Shown here: piece after piece, positions 8,491 to 17,700 of the stretch | Position numbering within the stretch: position 1 is the stretch's first letter | Layout: every line of letters starts with the position of its first letter | NCBI GenBank assembly: GCA_030378005.1 | Contig: JAUCGF010000103.1 | Location: forward strand, 1 to 54,380 | Source of the DNA: Desulfococcaceae bacterium HSG9 | Lineage (GTDB): Bacteria > Desulfobacterota > Desulfobacteria > Desulfobacterales > JAUCGF01 | Reading direction: 5' to 3' | Length of the DNA stretch: 54,380 nucleotides | The notes under the pieces: generated by a model | What the model was told of the DNA's origin: nothing | The model's input: only the letters and a program-made list of their open reading frames with translations | Database searches by the model: none | Made by a program: the position numbers and the translations under genes

Positions 8491-9810
8491 ATGGCAAAAA
8501 AGTCAAAGAAGTCAAAAAAACAAAAGAAACGTCGTCAAAATCGCTTTATTTTCGGGCTGATAATCGGTTGCGGCGCTGTTTGCATCCTATTTTGGAATGA
8601 AGGTCGCGCTGTCAAAACAGCTCAAAGCCTTATTCAAGGCTCAGAAAATGTTATTTCCGCCAACCATAAACGCGTTGATCCGTCTCACAATGGTAAGCTT
8701 GTCCACTTAACCGGTCAGTTAGATACATCATCGGAAGTGGTTGAAGACCCTGGTTTGGAACTGCGTTTTCCCAAAATTGTTATGCTAAAGCGCGCAGTTG
8801 AAATGTATCAATGGCAAGGTACACGTCGTAGCAAAAGCAAAGAAAGTGAATATGAATATAAAAAGAGATGGAAAAATAGCCCGATTGACTCGTCTCAATT
8901 TGCTCATGACCATCAAAATCCCAAATTTCCGATTGTTAATAAAACCGTGATTCCCGACCGGGTCAATATAGGTGGTTTTCAAATTGCTGGCAGTCTGATT
9001 CGAGAAATCAAAGCCAAAGAAAAAATTTTACCAGATAGCGACAACTTAAATCAGGTTTGCAGCGCGTTTCGCGCTAAAACAATCCTGTATGAAGATGGCT
9101 TGTATATTGCATATAACGGGAAGCCTGTTCCGGAAACACCGCAAATCGGAGATATGAAGATTCGTTTTCACGCGCTTCGCCCTACAATAGTAAGTGTTAT
9201 TGCTCAACAGCAGGGGGATGTCTTAGTCCCTTATCAGACCGAAACAGGTAAAACCATCGCCATTTTAAAAATAGGACGTTATACATCCGGACAGATGTTT
9301 ACTCAGGCGATCCGGGAAAATGTATATCTGACATGGATGTTACGGTTCATCGGCTTTATTTTAACGGTTCTGGCATTCCATTTGATATACACCCGCCAGA
9401 GCAGTAATTTGTATCCGACTGTAATGGGAGGCGCTCTTTGCATAGCAGTTATCAGCGCAGCCTGGTTGATTCATCGGCCAATCATAGCTGGAATCATTAT
9501 CGTTGGCCTTATTACGCTGCTGCTGGCAATCAAAAAATACCTGAATGGTCGCAAGAAGCAGTCTATAAAAAAAGAACTAAACACGAAAGTACTGAAACTG
9601 GCTGAACAGAAAGAAGGCAAACTGACCCTTGTGGAAGTAATGATGGCACTTGATATAGACACGCCGACCGCCAAGGATGTGTTAGATAAATTGGCCGCAC
9701 AGGGCATTGCTGAAATAGAGATGACTGATTCCGGTATTTTGGTCTATGCGTTTTATGATATTCAGCATTTAAAAGATAAAAACTCATCTGAAAGTATTTT
9801 TGATGTTTGA
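8491..9810 (+). CDS. TMEM43 family membrane protein
   Basis: A 439-residue protein. A Lys/Arg-rich N-terminus (1-18) is followed by a transmembrane helix (about 20-36, FIFGLIIGCGAVCILFW), and FWNEGRAVKT matches the start of the TMEM43 domain. A long extracytoplasmic part runs to about residue 280 (LTGQLDTSSEVVEDPGLELR and a KRAVEMYQW segment are typical). Three or four hydrophobic segments lie at about 285-355. The C-terminal 80 residues (KLAEQKEGKLTLVEVMMALD, then VLDKLAAQGIAEIEM) resemble a winged-helix-like module, a possible cytoplasmic addition. Human TMEM43 is an inner nuclear membrane protein; the bacterial role is unknown. It lies just downstream of the protease gene. The start has GAGAAGG some 14 nt upstream, so the exact start is less certain. 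Confidence 0.8.
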   Translation: MAKKSKKSKKQKKRRQNRFIFGLIIGCGAVCILFWNEGRAVKTAQSLIQGSENVISANHKRVDPSHNGKLVHLTGQLDTSSEVVEDPGLELRFPKIVMLKRAVEMYQWQGTRRSKSKESEYEYKKRWKNSPIDSSQFAHDHQNPKFPIVNKTVIPDRVNIGGFQIAGSLIREIKAKEKILPDSDNLNQVCSAFRAKTILYEDGLYIAYNGKPVPETPQIGDMKIRFHALRPTIVSVIAQQQGDVLVPYQTETGKTIAILKIGRYTSGQMFTQAIRENVYLTWMLRFIGFILTVLAFHLIYTRQSSNLYPTVMGGALCIAVISAAWLIHRPIIAGIIIVGLITLLLAIKKYLNGRKKQSIKKELNTKVLKLAEQKEGKLTLVEVMMALDIDTPTAKDVLDKLAAQGIAEIEMTDSGILVYAFYDIQHLKDKNSSESIFDV

Positions 9811-9975
9811 AAGCTTAATCGTTTATATATATTTTTTTGACGATTGCCTTATGATGCCAAATAAAATAATTGATTTTGTATTCTTCATTTGTTAAACTTG
9901 CTTTTTTATGATTTTTTGATAAGACCCACATCATTACAGTTTGAAATTAATTACTTTTAGATAAAGGTGAATTCA

Positions 9976-11079
9976 ATGCAAAATGGTCAGACAATGATCC
10001 CTGTATGGCTTGATAAAGATTTGAAAACGGTAAAGGTGATTGACCAGCGACGTCTGCCCCATGATTTGATCATAGCGGATTTGAAAACAGTTGATGAAAT
10101 CATTCATGCGATTAAGGAGATGTATGTACGCGGTGCTCCGCTGATCGGCGTTACAGCCGCTTGGGGTGTTTACCTCGCCGCGTTAAATTCATCCTTAATT
10201 GCCGATTTGGAGATGGAGTGCGCCCGAATCAAAGCAGCGCGCCCCACGGCCGTTAATCTTGCCTGGGCGGTTGATAAGATAATGGCCGATGTCAGACGGT
10301 TTCATAAAATAAATGATAAAATTCAACCGCAACTTATACAATCAATCCGCAAGGCCGCTAATTCGATTTCGTCTCTGGAAGCTGAAAATTGTCGCCTCAT
10401 CGGTGAACATGGGCTTCCTCTGATTCGTGCGATAAGCCAGAAAAAAGATGGTAATACCGTTAATATTCTGACGCATTGTAACGCCGGATGGCTGGCGTGT
10501 ATCGAACACGGCACCGCCACAGCACCCATTTATGCCGCATCAGATGCCGGAATTGATATTCATGTTTGGGTCGATGAAACCCGTCCGCTCAATCAGGGGT
10601 CACGCCTTACCGCTTGGGAACTGGGGCAATACGGTGTCAAGCATACGGTGATCACGGATAACGCCGGCGGCCATCTGATGCAGCATGGTATGGTGGATAT
10701 GGTAATCGTGGGAACAGATCGAAGTACTTACACCGGCGATGTGGCCAATAAAATCGGTACTTATCTTAAAGCATTAGCCGCCAAAGATAATAATATTCCT
10801 TTTTATGTTGCATTGCCGTCAAGCACATTTGATTGGAAACTTCAAGATGGGCTGCAAGAGATACCGATTGAAGAACGCGACCCGGATGAAGTGCGTTATG
10901 TCTATGGATTGAATCAAGGCGAGGCCCAACGTGTTCTGGTGCCGCCTTCTGACAGTCCGGCAGCCAATTTCGCTTTTGATGTCACACCGGCTCGACTGGT
11001 AACCGGTTTTATTACTGAAAGAGGCGTCTGTGATGCCAATGCTGAGGCGATTTTGGCGAAATTCAAAAATGACAAATAA
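9976..11079 (+). CDS. mtnA: S-methyl-5-thioribose-1-phosphate isomerase
   Basis: A 367-residue member of the aIF2B/MtnA family. It converts methylthioribose-1-phosphate to methylthioribulose-1-phosphate in methionine salvage. Signature parts are MYVRGAPLIGVTAAWGVYLA (about 45-64), THCNAG with the catalytic Cys, DETRPLNQGSRLTAWEL, DNAGG, and GTDRSTYTGDVANKIGTYLK containing the catalytic Asp. The C-terminus PARLVTGFITERGV is also typical. ATG 9976 is preceded by AAGGTGA. A GTG at 9967 in the same frame would place the start inside that site. No other mtn gene is present in the window. In many anaerobes MtnA acts in alternative MTA-salvage routes. Confidence 0.95.
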   Translation: MQNGQTMIPVWLDKDLKTVKVIDQRRLPHDLIIADLKTVDEIIHAIKEMYVRGAPLIGVTAAWGVYLAALNSSLIADLEMECARIKAARPTAVNLAWAVDKIMADVRRFHKINDKIQPQLIQSIRKAANSISSLEAENCRLIGEHGLPLIRAISQKKDGNTVNILTHCNAGWLACIEHGTATAPIYAASDAGIDIHVWVDETRPLNQGSRLTAWELGQYGVKHTVITDNAGGHLMQHGMVDMVIVGTDRSTYTGDVANKIGTYLKALAAKDNNIPFYVALPSSTFDWKLQDGLQEIPIEERDPDEVRYVYGLNQGEAQRVLVPPSDSPAANFAFDVTPARLVTGFITERGVCDANAEAILAKFKNDK

Positions 11080-11088
11080 CAAATACTA

Positions 11089-11241
11089 TCAGTAGATCGA
11101 AAATGCCTGAAAATACGACATGGAGCGCAAAAATTAAGCGAAGCGGTTTTTTGCCGGCCTCTGAATCCGCAGCCTTTCCGGGTGGCGATGCAAAAAATCG
11201 CTGCGCTTAATTTTTGCGCTCCTGAATTTTCCATCTACTGA
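11089..11241. mobile_element. palindromic MITE-like element family B, copy 1
   Basis: About 153 bp bounded by TCAGTAGAT and its complement ATCTACTGA. The internal arms GGAGCGCAAAAATTAAGCG and its complement around 11120-11220 make nearly the whole element fold back on itself. Related copies lie at 25082-25236 and 34014-34168. It sits between mtnA and ahbB and has no coding capacity. Confidence 0.75.
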
Positions 11242-11279
11242 CTATATGAGATTTATTTAAGACCCGTTAAGAGACAGTT

Positions 11280-11747
11280 ATGCTGACCGAAACTGAAAAA
11301 AAAGTACTGGCTTCCATCCAGGATGATATTCCCATTACCGAACGCCCCTATTATGAAATGGCCGTTAAAGCCGGGCTTTCCGAAGAAATTTTTTTAGAAA
11401 CAATGCAGAACCTTGTGAATCGGAGTGTGATTCGGCGATTTGGGGCGACTATCCGGCATCAAAAATCAGGATTTGAAGCCAATGCCATGACCGCTTGGAA
11501 AGTTGATGAAGCACGCATCAACGAAGTCGGAGAGATTATGGCATCCTGCCGGCACGTTTCCCATTGCTACCGCCGAAATCCTCAAAATGATTGGCCATAT
11601 AATCTTTACACCATGATTCATGCCAAAGATAAGCCTTCATGCCGCGCCATTGCACAAAAATTAGCTGAACAGACAGATGTGGAAATCTATACGCTTCTTT
11701 TCAGCCATCGGGAATTGAAAAAAACTTCCATGCGCTATTTTTCTTAA
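11280..11747 (+). CDS. ahbB: siroheme decarboxylase subunit, AhbB-like
   Basis: A 155-residue Lrp/AsnC-fold protein. The N-terminal winged-helix part (residues 1-55) ends in the motif VIRRFGATIRHQKSGFEANA, and the C-terminal half has HVSHCYRRNPQNDWPYNLYT followed by the RAM-like fold. The RRFGA..RH and H..HCY..P...WPYNLY signatures mark AhbA/AhbB rather than a DNA-binding regulator. These proteins remove two acetate side chains of siroheme to give didecarboxysiroheme in the alternative heme pathway. The RRFG form is the one I associate with AhbB. The usual AhbA partner and AhbC/AhbD are not in the window. The start has AAGAGA upstream. Confidence is high for the family and moderate for the B rather than A subunit. 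Confidence 0.82.
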   Translation: MLTETEKKVLASIQDDIPITERPYYEMAVKAGLSEEIFLETMQNLVNRSVIRRFGATIRHQKSGFEANAMTAWKVDEARINEVGEIMASCRHVSHCYRRNPQNDWPYNLYTMIHAKDKPSCRAIAQKLAEQTDVEIYTLLFSHRELKKTSMRYFS

Positions 11748-12184
11748 CAATAACGTATTTTTAATCCTTTCGGTGCGTTACACTTTGATGGCGCACCCCT
11801 GCGGATGTTGCAAAATTTATGTCAGGCACTTACCTCTCTTCCACATCGGAATTTCCCCATTCTCCTCCGGCAGAATAACCTGACATTTGCAAAGGAACGG
11901 TTTCAGTTCCTTTCCCCATCTTGCCAGATTCTCACAACGATCTGATAAATTAAATTTTTCAATAAAAAAAACTAAATTATTTGATGTTTAAATGAATTTT
12001 GATTAAATATATTTGATATTTTGAAAAAAGTGTATTATGAAGTCAGTTATTGATTCAATTATCCACATCGTATAAGGCCGTATTTTAAAAATATGATTTC
12101 TTGAAAAATCAGATTCCTTAAAATATATGCCTATGTACTTATTTTAAATTTGGCTCGACCCAAAAAGCGAAAACATATTTTTGC
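11748..12184. other. intergenic before the Lrp regulator
   Basis: No gene seen. It contains a small inverted motif starting GGTGCGTTACACTTTG (about 11773-11797), also found in altered form at 51735-51757. There is a hairpin AAAGGAAC-7 nt-GTTCCTTT (about 11893-11915) without a T-run, and an AT-rich tract. Near 12080-12145 lies a degenerate copy of the palindrome-plus-tail repeat seen at 2640-2725. No glycine riboswitch motif was recognised. Confidence 0.5.
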
Positions 12185-12628
12185 ATGAAAATGGATGAAA
12201 CCAACATTGCGATCATCAGGCATTTACAAGATGGCCGTAAATCTTATAGTAAAATCGCTGCTAAATTGGGGCTTACCGAAAATACGATCAGAACGCGTGT
12301 TCGACGGATGGAACAGGAAGGCGTCTTGAAGATTACCGGCTTGATTGATTCCGAAAAAATTCCGCATCACCGCTTGGTTATCGTGGGTGTCAAACTGAAC
12401 ACAATGAATCTGGTTAAAAAAGGGGAAGAGTTCAGCCGATTACAAGGCGTTGTTTCGGTTGGTGTTGTCACCGGCCGTTTTGATCTGATGGTGACCGTTT
12501 TACTAAAGGAAGGCTTCGGATTGTTAGAGTTTTATACTGAGGAGGTATCACGTTTGAAGGATGTGCGCTCGGTTGAAACTTTTGTTGTTTATAAAGGCTA
12601 TAATTTAAATGTTCCTTATATTCTTTAA
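12185..12628 (+). CDS. Lrp/AsnC family transcriptional regulator
   Basis: A 147-residue regulator. Residues 1-55 form a winged helix-turn-helix (NIAIIRHLQDGRKSYSKIAA then LGLTENTIRTRVRRMEQEGV), and residues 65-145 form the RAM/AsnC ligand-binding ferredoxin-like domain (VVTGRFDLMVTVLL). It lacks the HCY motif of AhbA/B, so it should be a true DNA-binding protein. It lies 76 bp before gcvH in the same direction. It may therefore control the glycine cleavage genes in response to glycine or another amino acid; that is inference. A second in-frame ATG at 12191 is an alternative start. Neither has a strong ribosome binding site. Confidence 0.88.
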   Translation: MKMDETNIAIIRHLQDGRKSYSKIAAKLGLTENTIRTRVRRMEQEGVLKITGLIDSEKIPHHRLVIVGVKLNTMNLVKKGEEFSRLQGVVSVGVVTGRFDLMVTVLLKEGFGLLEFYTEEVSRLKDVRSVETFVVYKGYNLNVPYIL

Positions 12629-12704
12629 TAAAGTTCTAAGTTCAAAATTTACAGGCACTTGAAACTTAAAACTTAAAACTTAAAACTCTATAAAAGGAGG
12701 CGTG

Positions 12705-13112
12705 ATGAAAGAGATTAACGAACTGACGTTCCCGGATGACCTGCGTTATACCAAAGACCATGAATGGGCGAGACTGGAAAAAGACCATGTTCGCATTGGA
12801 ATCAGCGATTATGCTCAGGATCAACTTGGTGATATTGTTTTTGTGGAATTGCCCCAAGTAGGCGATGAATTTGAGAAAGGTGATGAATTTGGCATCGTGG
12901 AGTCGGTTAAAGCAGCTTCAGAAATGTATCTGCCGATCAGCGGCACCATTGCGATGATCAATGCCGCTCTGGAACCAAATCCGGAAATAGTGAACAATTC
13001 GCCTTACGATGAGGGCTGGATGATGCTGATCAAACCTGATGATCCAGCTGAACTGGATGCGCTGATGGACAAAGCAGCTTACCTTGAAATGTTGAAAGGA
13101 AATGAATCATGA
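12705..13112 (+). CDS. gcvH: glycine cleavage system H protein
   Basis: A 135-residue lipoyl carrier of the glycine cleavage complex. It shuttles the aminomethyl group from the P protein to the T protein. The lipoyl-attachment lysine is Lys69 in GIVESVKAASEMY, and LGDIVFVELPQVGDEFEKG is the preceding hammerhead strand. AAGGAGG sits 4 nt before ATG 12705; a GTG one codon upstream is the alternative. The leader just upstream has four tandem copies of an AAACTTAA-like octamer. The stop overlaps the gcvPA start (ATGA). LipB encoded at 22298 could octanoylate it. gcvT and lpd are not in the window. Confidence 0.97.
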   Translation: MKEINELTFPDDLRYTKDHEWARLEKDHVRIGISDYAQDQLGDIVFVELPQVGDEFEKGDEFGIVESVKAASEMYLPISGTIAMINAALEPNPEIVNNSPYDEGWMMLIKPDDPAELDALMDKAAYLEMLKGNES

Positions 13113-14455
13113 GATATTTGCCGCATACCCAAGAAGAGATTGCGGCCATGCTTCAGACGGCAGGCATTGCCGATCTAGATGATCTGTTTGCTAATGTTCC
13201 TAAAGAATGTCGTCGAAGCGCACCGCTCAATCTTCCAGAACCGTTGACCGAATGGGAGCTTAACGACCATGTCGGCGCACTGGCTGATCGTAACGCTACA
13301 GCACCGGACTATAAAGTCTATCTTGGTGCCGGCAGTTACGATCATTTTATTCCCGCTTCGGTCAGTTTCCTTTTAGGGCGGGGCGAATTTTCAACTGCAT
13401 ATACCCCGTATCAACCCGAAATCAGTCAGGGAACGCTGCACGCCATTTACGAATATCAGTCTTTGGTGTGTCGTTTGTTAGGCATGGATGTGGCCAACGC
13501 CTCCATGTATGACGGCGCATCAGGATTGGCCGAAGCCCTGCTGATGGCACTTCGGATCACGCGCAAAACAAAAGTGGCCGTTTCGCGTGCGATTCATCCG
13601 CTATATCGTCGGGTGGTACAAACCTACCTCACGCCGACCGGATATGAAATTATTGAATTGCCTTATCTGGAAAATGGCCGCACCGATTTGTCTTCGATAG
13701 AAAATAGGGATGACCTCGCGGCTGTGGCTGTGCAATCGCCCAATTTTTTCGGGTGCATTGAAGACCTGCAATCGATCAGTGACACGGTGCATTCCACTCC
13801 CAAAAGACTTTTAGTAACCTCTTTTTCAGAACCGTTAGCTTACGGTTTGTTGAAAAGCCCCGGTATGCTTGGCGCTGATATTGCATGTGGCGAGGGACAG
13901 AGTTTCGGCATTCCGCGCAGTTTTGGCGGCCCGGGATTGGGCATGTTTGCCGTAAAAAAAGCGTATATGCGTAAAATGCCCGGTCGTCTTATCGGCCAGA
14001 CCAAAGATATTGACGGGAATCGCGGCTTTGTGCTGACATTGGCGGCGCGGGAACAGCATATTCGCAGAGAGAAAGCAACTTCCAATATCTGTTCTAACCA
14101 GGGATTGTGCGCCACCAATGCAGTGATGTATATGGCTTCTTTGGGCGGCACGGGCATCCGCGAGTTAGCCCGTCTGAATCACGACAAAGCGCATTATTTG
14201 CAAAATGAATTGGATAAGGCCGGATTTGCGGCTCCATTTGCCAGTCCGTTTTTCAACGAATTTGTGGTACGTTTTCCAGATAATTTTGAAAAAACCTACA
14301 ATCAGTTGATTGCTAAAAAAATAGTCGCCGGGCTTCCCCTGGCGTCGTACTATCCCGAACTCGCTGACCATTATTTGTTATGCGCTACGGAAACAGCCAG
14401 CCGTGAAGACTTGGACAATTTGGTGAAGGAGGTGCGATCATGCAAGAATCAGTAG
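13109..14455 (+). CDS. gcvPA: glycine dehydrogenase (decarboxylating) subunit 1
   Basis: A 448-residue alpha subunit of the two-subunit P protein. It pairs with GcvPB to decarboxylate glycine with PLP and pass the aminomethyl group to lipoyl-GcvH. Family features include MRYLPHTQEEIAAMLQTAGI at the N-terminus, YTPYQPEISQGTLHAIYEYQ near 95-115, the NASMYDGASG segment, and GRLIGQTKDIDGNRGFVLTL, followed by IRREKATSNICSNQGL. The length is normal. It overlaps gcvH by 4 bp at the start and gcvPB by 16 bp at the end, so the three genes are translationally coupled. Confidence 0.97.
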   Translation: MRYLPHTQEEIAAMLQTAGIADLDDLFANVPKECRRSAPLNLPEPLTEWELNDHVGALADRNATAPDYKVYLGAGSYDHFIPASVSFLLGRGEFSTAYTPYQPEISQGTLHAIYEYQSLVCRLLGMDVANASMYDGASGLAEALLMALRITRKTKVAVSRAIHPLYRRVVQTYLTPTGYEIIELPYLENGRTDLSSIENRDDLAAVAVQSPNFFGCIEDLQSISDTVHSTPKRLLVTSFSEPLAYGLLKSPGMLGADIACGEGQSFGIPRSFGGPGLGMFAVKKAYMRKMPGRLIGQTKDIDGNRGFVLTLAAREQHIRREKATSNICSNQGLCATNAVMYMASLGGTGIRELARLNHDKAHYLQNELDKAGFAAPFASPFFNEFVVRFPDNFEKTYNQLIAKKIVAGLPLASYYPELADHYLLCATETASREDLDNLVKEVRSCKNQ

Positions 14456-15897
14456 GTACCAAGGGCCTTATTTTTAACGAACCGCTTTTATGGGAAAAAG
14501 GTTCTAAAGGGCGCAGCGGTTTTTCTTTGCCTCGGCGCGATGTGGATTCTTTTCCGGTGGATGAAGAATTGTGCGGCGACGGCCCCGATTTCCCGGACCT
14601 GGGTGAAACAGATGTCGTTCGTCATTTCACCCGCCTTTCCCAATGGAATTTCAGCGTGGACAGCGGCATGTATCCGTTAGGCTCTTGCACGATGAAATAC
14701 AACCCCAAAACCAATGAAAGACAAGCGGCGCTACCCGGATTTGGAGGCGCTCACCCGCTGCTTCCGGCCGAGCTTTCCCAAGGCGTTTTGCAAATCATGT
14801 ACGAGTTGGAACGTTATCTCGGAGAGATTACCGGTTTGCCGGCCGTCACCCTTCAACCGGCCGCCGGCGCTCATGGCGAACTGACCGGGATGTTGATTTT
14901 TTACGCATATCATCAAAGCAAGGGGAGTAAGCGTTCCAAAATTATCATTCCCGATACAGCGCACGGTACCAATCCGGCCAGCGCGACACTTTGCGGCTAT
15001 AAATCCATCCCTGTAAAATCGGATGAAAACGGTGTGTTAGCACCTGCTGATGTTGCCGCTGTGATGGATGACGACACCGCTGGAATCATGGTGACCAATC
15101 CCAACACCTTAGGGCTATTTGAAGATAACATCCAGGAAGTGTCTAAAATTGTTCATGATCATGGCGGTTTGGTTTACGCCGATGGCGCCAATATGAACGC
15201 GGTCATGGGTATCGTCAACATGGCTGACAGCGGCGTGGATGTTCTGCATCTTAATTTGCATAAAACATTTGCCACTCCGCATGGCGGCGGCGGCCCCGGA
15301 AGCGGTCCGGTGTGTGTGACGCCTGAATTGGAACGCTTTTTACCCTCGCCTCGCGTTATTGAAAAAGACGGCAAGTATCGTCTGTCCGAAGATTATCCCG
15401 ATTCGGTGGGCAAGATTCATGCTTTTTACGGCAATTTCGGCGTACAAATCAAAGCGTATGCCTATATTCGCACGATGGGCGCGGCCAATCTGAAAAAGGC
15501 CAGCCAACTGGCGGTGTTAAACGCCAATTATATCAAAGCGGCTCTGAAAGATACCTATTATCTGCCTTATAATCGCCCGTGCATGCACGAATGCGTTTTT
15601 AATGATAAATTTCTGAGCGATTTTAAGGTGTCAACCCTTGATGTGGCCAAACGGTTGATGGAGTATGGTTTTCATCCGCCCACTGTCTATTTCCCGCTTG
15701 TGGTCGCCGGTGCGATTATGATCGAGCCGACCGAAACGGAGTGCAAGCAGGATATTGATATGTTTATCGACGCGATGAAAGCGATTGCCCGGGAAGCCCG
15801 CGAAAATCCGGAATTGCTACATGAGGCTCCGACAACCCCGAAAGTAAGACGCTTAGATGAGATCACGGCGGCGCGTAAGCCGTGTCTTAGCGGTTAA
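14440..15897 (+). CDS. gcvPB: glycine dehydrogenase (decarboxylating) subunit 2
   Basis: A 485-residue beta subunit of the P protein, which carries the PLP. The Schiff-base lysine is Lys275 in LNLHKTFATPHGGGGPGSG. Other marks are YPLGSCTMKYNPK (about 77-89), TLQPAAGAHGELTG, the DTAHGTNPASA segment and the C-terminal PPTVYFPLVVAGAIMIEPTE. A strong AAGGAGGTG precedes ATG 14440. It is the last gene of the gcvH-PA-PB operon and faces the MFS gene tail to tail. In related genomes lipB is often the next gene; here it lies 6.4 kb further on. Confidence 0.97.
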   Translation: MQESVGTKGLIFNEPLLWEKGSKGRSGFSLPRRDVDSFPVDEELCGDGPDFPDLGETDVVRHFTRLSQWNFSVDSGMYPLGSCTMKYNPKTNERQAALPGFGGAHPLLPAELSQGVLQIMYELERYLGEITGLPAVTLQPAAGAHGELTGMLIFYAYHQSKGSKRSKIIIPDTAHGTNPASATLCGYKSIPVKSDENGVLAPADVAAVMDDDTAGIMVTNPNTLGLFEDNIQEVSKIVHDHGGLVYADGANMNAVMGIVNMADSGVDVLHLNLHKTFATPHGGGGPGSGPVCVTPELERFLPSPRVIEKDGKYRLSEDYPDSVGKIHAFYGNFGVQIKAYAYIRTMGAANLKKASQLAVLNANYIKAALKDTYYLPYNRPCMHECVFNDKFLSDFKVSTLDVAKRLMEYGFHPPTVYFPLVVAGAIMIEPTETECKQDIDMFIDAMKAIAREARENPELLHEAPTTPKVRRLDEITAARKPCLSG

Positions 15898-15910
15898 ACC
15901 TAAAAGTGGA

Positions 15911-15947
15911 ATTTGCAGGCGGTGTCGATCAGTATCCGCCTGCAAAT
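15911..15947. terminator. inverted repeat between convergent genes, possible bidirectional terminator
   Basis: ATTTGCAGGCGG (15911-15922) and its exact complement (15936-15947) make a 12-bp stem with a 13-nt loop between the gcvPB and MFS stops. No good U-tract follows on either strand, so a factor-independent role is only possible. Confidence 0.45.
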
Positions 15948-15961
15948 CTGCTGCTTCGGGC

Positions 15962-17149
15962 CTATTCCCGCGGCAGCATCAGAATAAAGGGGATACCGAA
16001 AAAACCTGTCACGGCACTGATTATGTAAGCGGCCTGCAAACCGATGCCGTCGCCGATCATTCCTACAATCACCACTACGGCCGAGCGCGCCAAAAACGAA
16101 ATCATCATAAACAGACCGTTGGCCGCCGCAGGGCTGTCGCCGGCATGTTCCTGAACCAGGGCCAGCATCACCGGTGTTGTGGAAAGAAGCGTAAACCCGG
16201 TGAACAACAGCGCCGCCACCCGAATATGATTTCCGCTGAATACAAACAACAACAGGCCGAACGGAGCGCAAATCAGTGAGATCAACAGCATTTTGCGCCG
16301 TCCGAAATAATCACTCAGGGAACCGGCTGTGAGAACACCGGCGACACCGGCACTTTCGAACAGAGTCAGGGCCGCGCCGGCCAGCCAAAGGTTGCCGCTT
16401 TCCATTTGGACATAAGTCGGTAAAAAAGCGGTCAAAGAAGCGTGCATAAAGCCGCGCGCTGTCAGTATTCCGGTCAGCGGAATCAGAATATGGCGCGTGC
16501 GGAGCCAGGCAGATTTCACCTTGGTTTTTTTCTTATGATTGCGAGACATCAGTTTAACATCGCGCAGACGCCAGTAAAGCCATCCCGAAGCGATAATGCC
16601 CACCACCATGATCGGATAAAAACCTTCCAGCCCCCAAAGTGTGACCGCTCCCACGACTATTAAAGGACCCACTGCCCTGGCAAGTTCTCCTCCGGTCATG
16701 TAAAAACTCATGCCACGCCCTTTCTTGGAACCGGCCAATCGGGCAATCATAACCGGTGAAGGGACATGAAACAAGGCCACACTGACACCCGCCGCAAAGA
16801 GAAGCAACAACAGTACTCCGTAACTGGGCGCCAATCCGATGAGGCTCATGGGAATAGCGGTCATCATGGGTGCCAGGATGACAAAATAGCGCACACTGAC
16901 GCGGTCAGCCAGCAGACCGATATACGGATTCATCAGCGCTGGAAGCTGCATCACTGTTGAAAGCAAACCGGCCTGTGTGAAAGAAAGGGAGAGTTTTTCA
17001 ATCAGCATGGGAAGCAGAGGTGCCAGAAAACTGGAATAAACGTCGTGGATGAAATGGCTGACAGACAGTGCCAGGATTTTGGCGGTCTGAAATTCTGAAG
17101 AATTGACGGTGTTCGGTTTATGGCCGAGGCCTTGTTGAAAAGAGGTCAT
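15962..17149 (-). CDS. major facilitator superfamily transporter
   Basis: A 395-residue protein with about 12 hydrophobic segments. The loop 2-3 motif appears as GLLADRVSVRYF (about residues 77-88), and the second-half counterpart is SLSDYFGRRKM (about 277-287), both standard MFS motifs. N-terminal features (ALSVSHFIHDVYSSFLAPLL) match the fosmidomycin-resistance/Fsr-like subgroup, which often begins in this way. Substrate unknown. AGGAGA precedes the ATG by 8 nt. It is transcribed towards gcvPB. No regulator is adjacent. Confidence 0.88.
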   Translation of the reverse strand: MTSFQQGLGHKPNTVNSSEFQTAKILALSVSHFIHDVYSSFLAPLLPMLIEKLSLSFTQAGLLSTVMQLPALMNPYIGLLADRVSVRYFVILAPMMTAIPMSLIGLAPSYGVLLLLLFAAGVSVALFHVPSPVMIARLAGSKKGRGMSFYMTGGELARAVGPLIVVGAVTLWGLEGFYPIMVVGIIASGWLYWRLRDVKLMSRNHKKKTKVKSAWLRTRHILIPLTGILTARGFMHASLTAFLPTYVQMESGNLWLAGAALTLFESAGVAGVLTAGSLSDYFGRRKMLLISLICAPFGLLLFVFSGNHIRVAALLFTGFTLLSTTPVMLALVQEHAGDSPAAANGLFMMISFLARSAVVVIVGMIGDGIGLQAAYIISAVTGFFGIPFILMLPRE

Positions 17150-17700
17150 CAGAGTTCTCTCCTGAAAAATCGGGTTTTTCAGCTATTGTAAATCCCGTAG
17201 CTTTTCTTCGCTTTAGAAATCCGATTTTTTTCCTATGTTAAATTGGCGGCCTTGTCAGTTATAAATTCAGTAGATCGAAAAATTCCTTAAAAGTTCCATA
17301 GGAACGACATATTTGTAGCAGATATCAGCCCCGCCCACCCCTGCGGCATGTCCGCATCGGAATATGCCGTCCCTACGGGACTCAGCGGACACGGGGGATT
17401 CGGGTTCTACAAATATGCCGCTCCTACGGAGCTGAAAACAGATATGCCGTCGTCACCTTTCAAAAACTTTTCGAACCACTGAAATTGGGTTGCAATCTGT
17501 TTACTATCGAACAAAAAATATAAAATAAGAAGCTTTACTGCTTTTTCAATGCTTCCACATTTATTATTTCATCAGGAACGGTGACTTGAATCACGTAGAT
17601 AACAAATTCCCTTGCTTTGAAATTCTTTTGCCATTACTATGCCTGAAATTAAACCATAAACGGGCATTTTTCATTTGCCGGTTGACACTTTTTCTATTTC
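17150..17700. other. intergenic repeat-rich DNA upstream of the MFS gene
   Basis: No gene is supported. It holds a degenerate palindrome relative (about 17165-17235). It also holds a segment beginning CAGTAGATCGAAAA at about 17269 and ending TTTTCGAACCACTGA at about 17467-17481, whose ends recall family B. Several 'atatgccgtccctacgggac' inverted motifs lie inside it. A frame at 17586-17777 is made of the repeat that follows and is not a gene. Confidence 0.5.

Noticed and set aside
12640..12704. Glycine riboswitch before gcvH
   Set aside because: The leader is short, AT-rich and contains only a tandem octamer; no paired glycine-aptamer motifs were seen. An Lrp-type regulator precedes the operon instead.
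15857..16279. A 140-residue plus-strand frame opposite the MFS gene
   Set aside because: It is very basic and Cys/His-rich, overlaps gcvPB and the MFS gene, and has no motif of its own.
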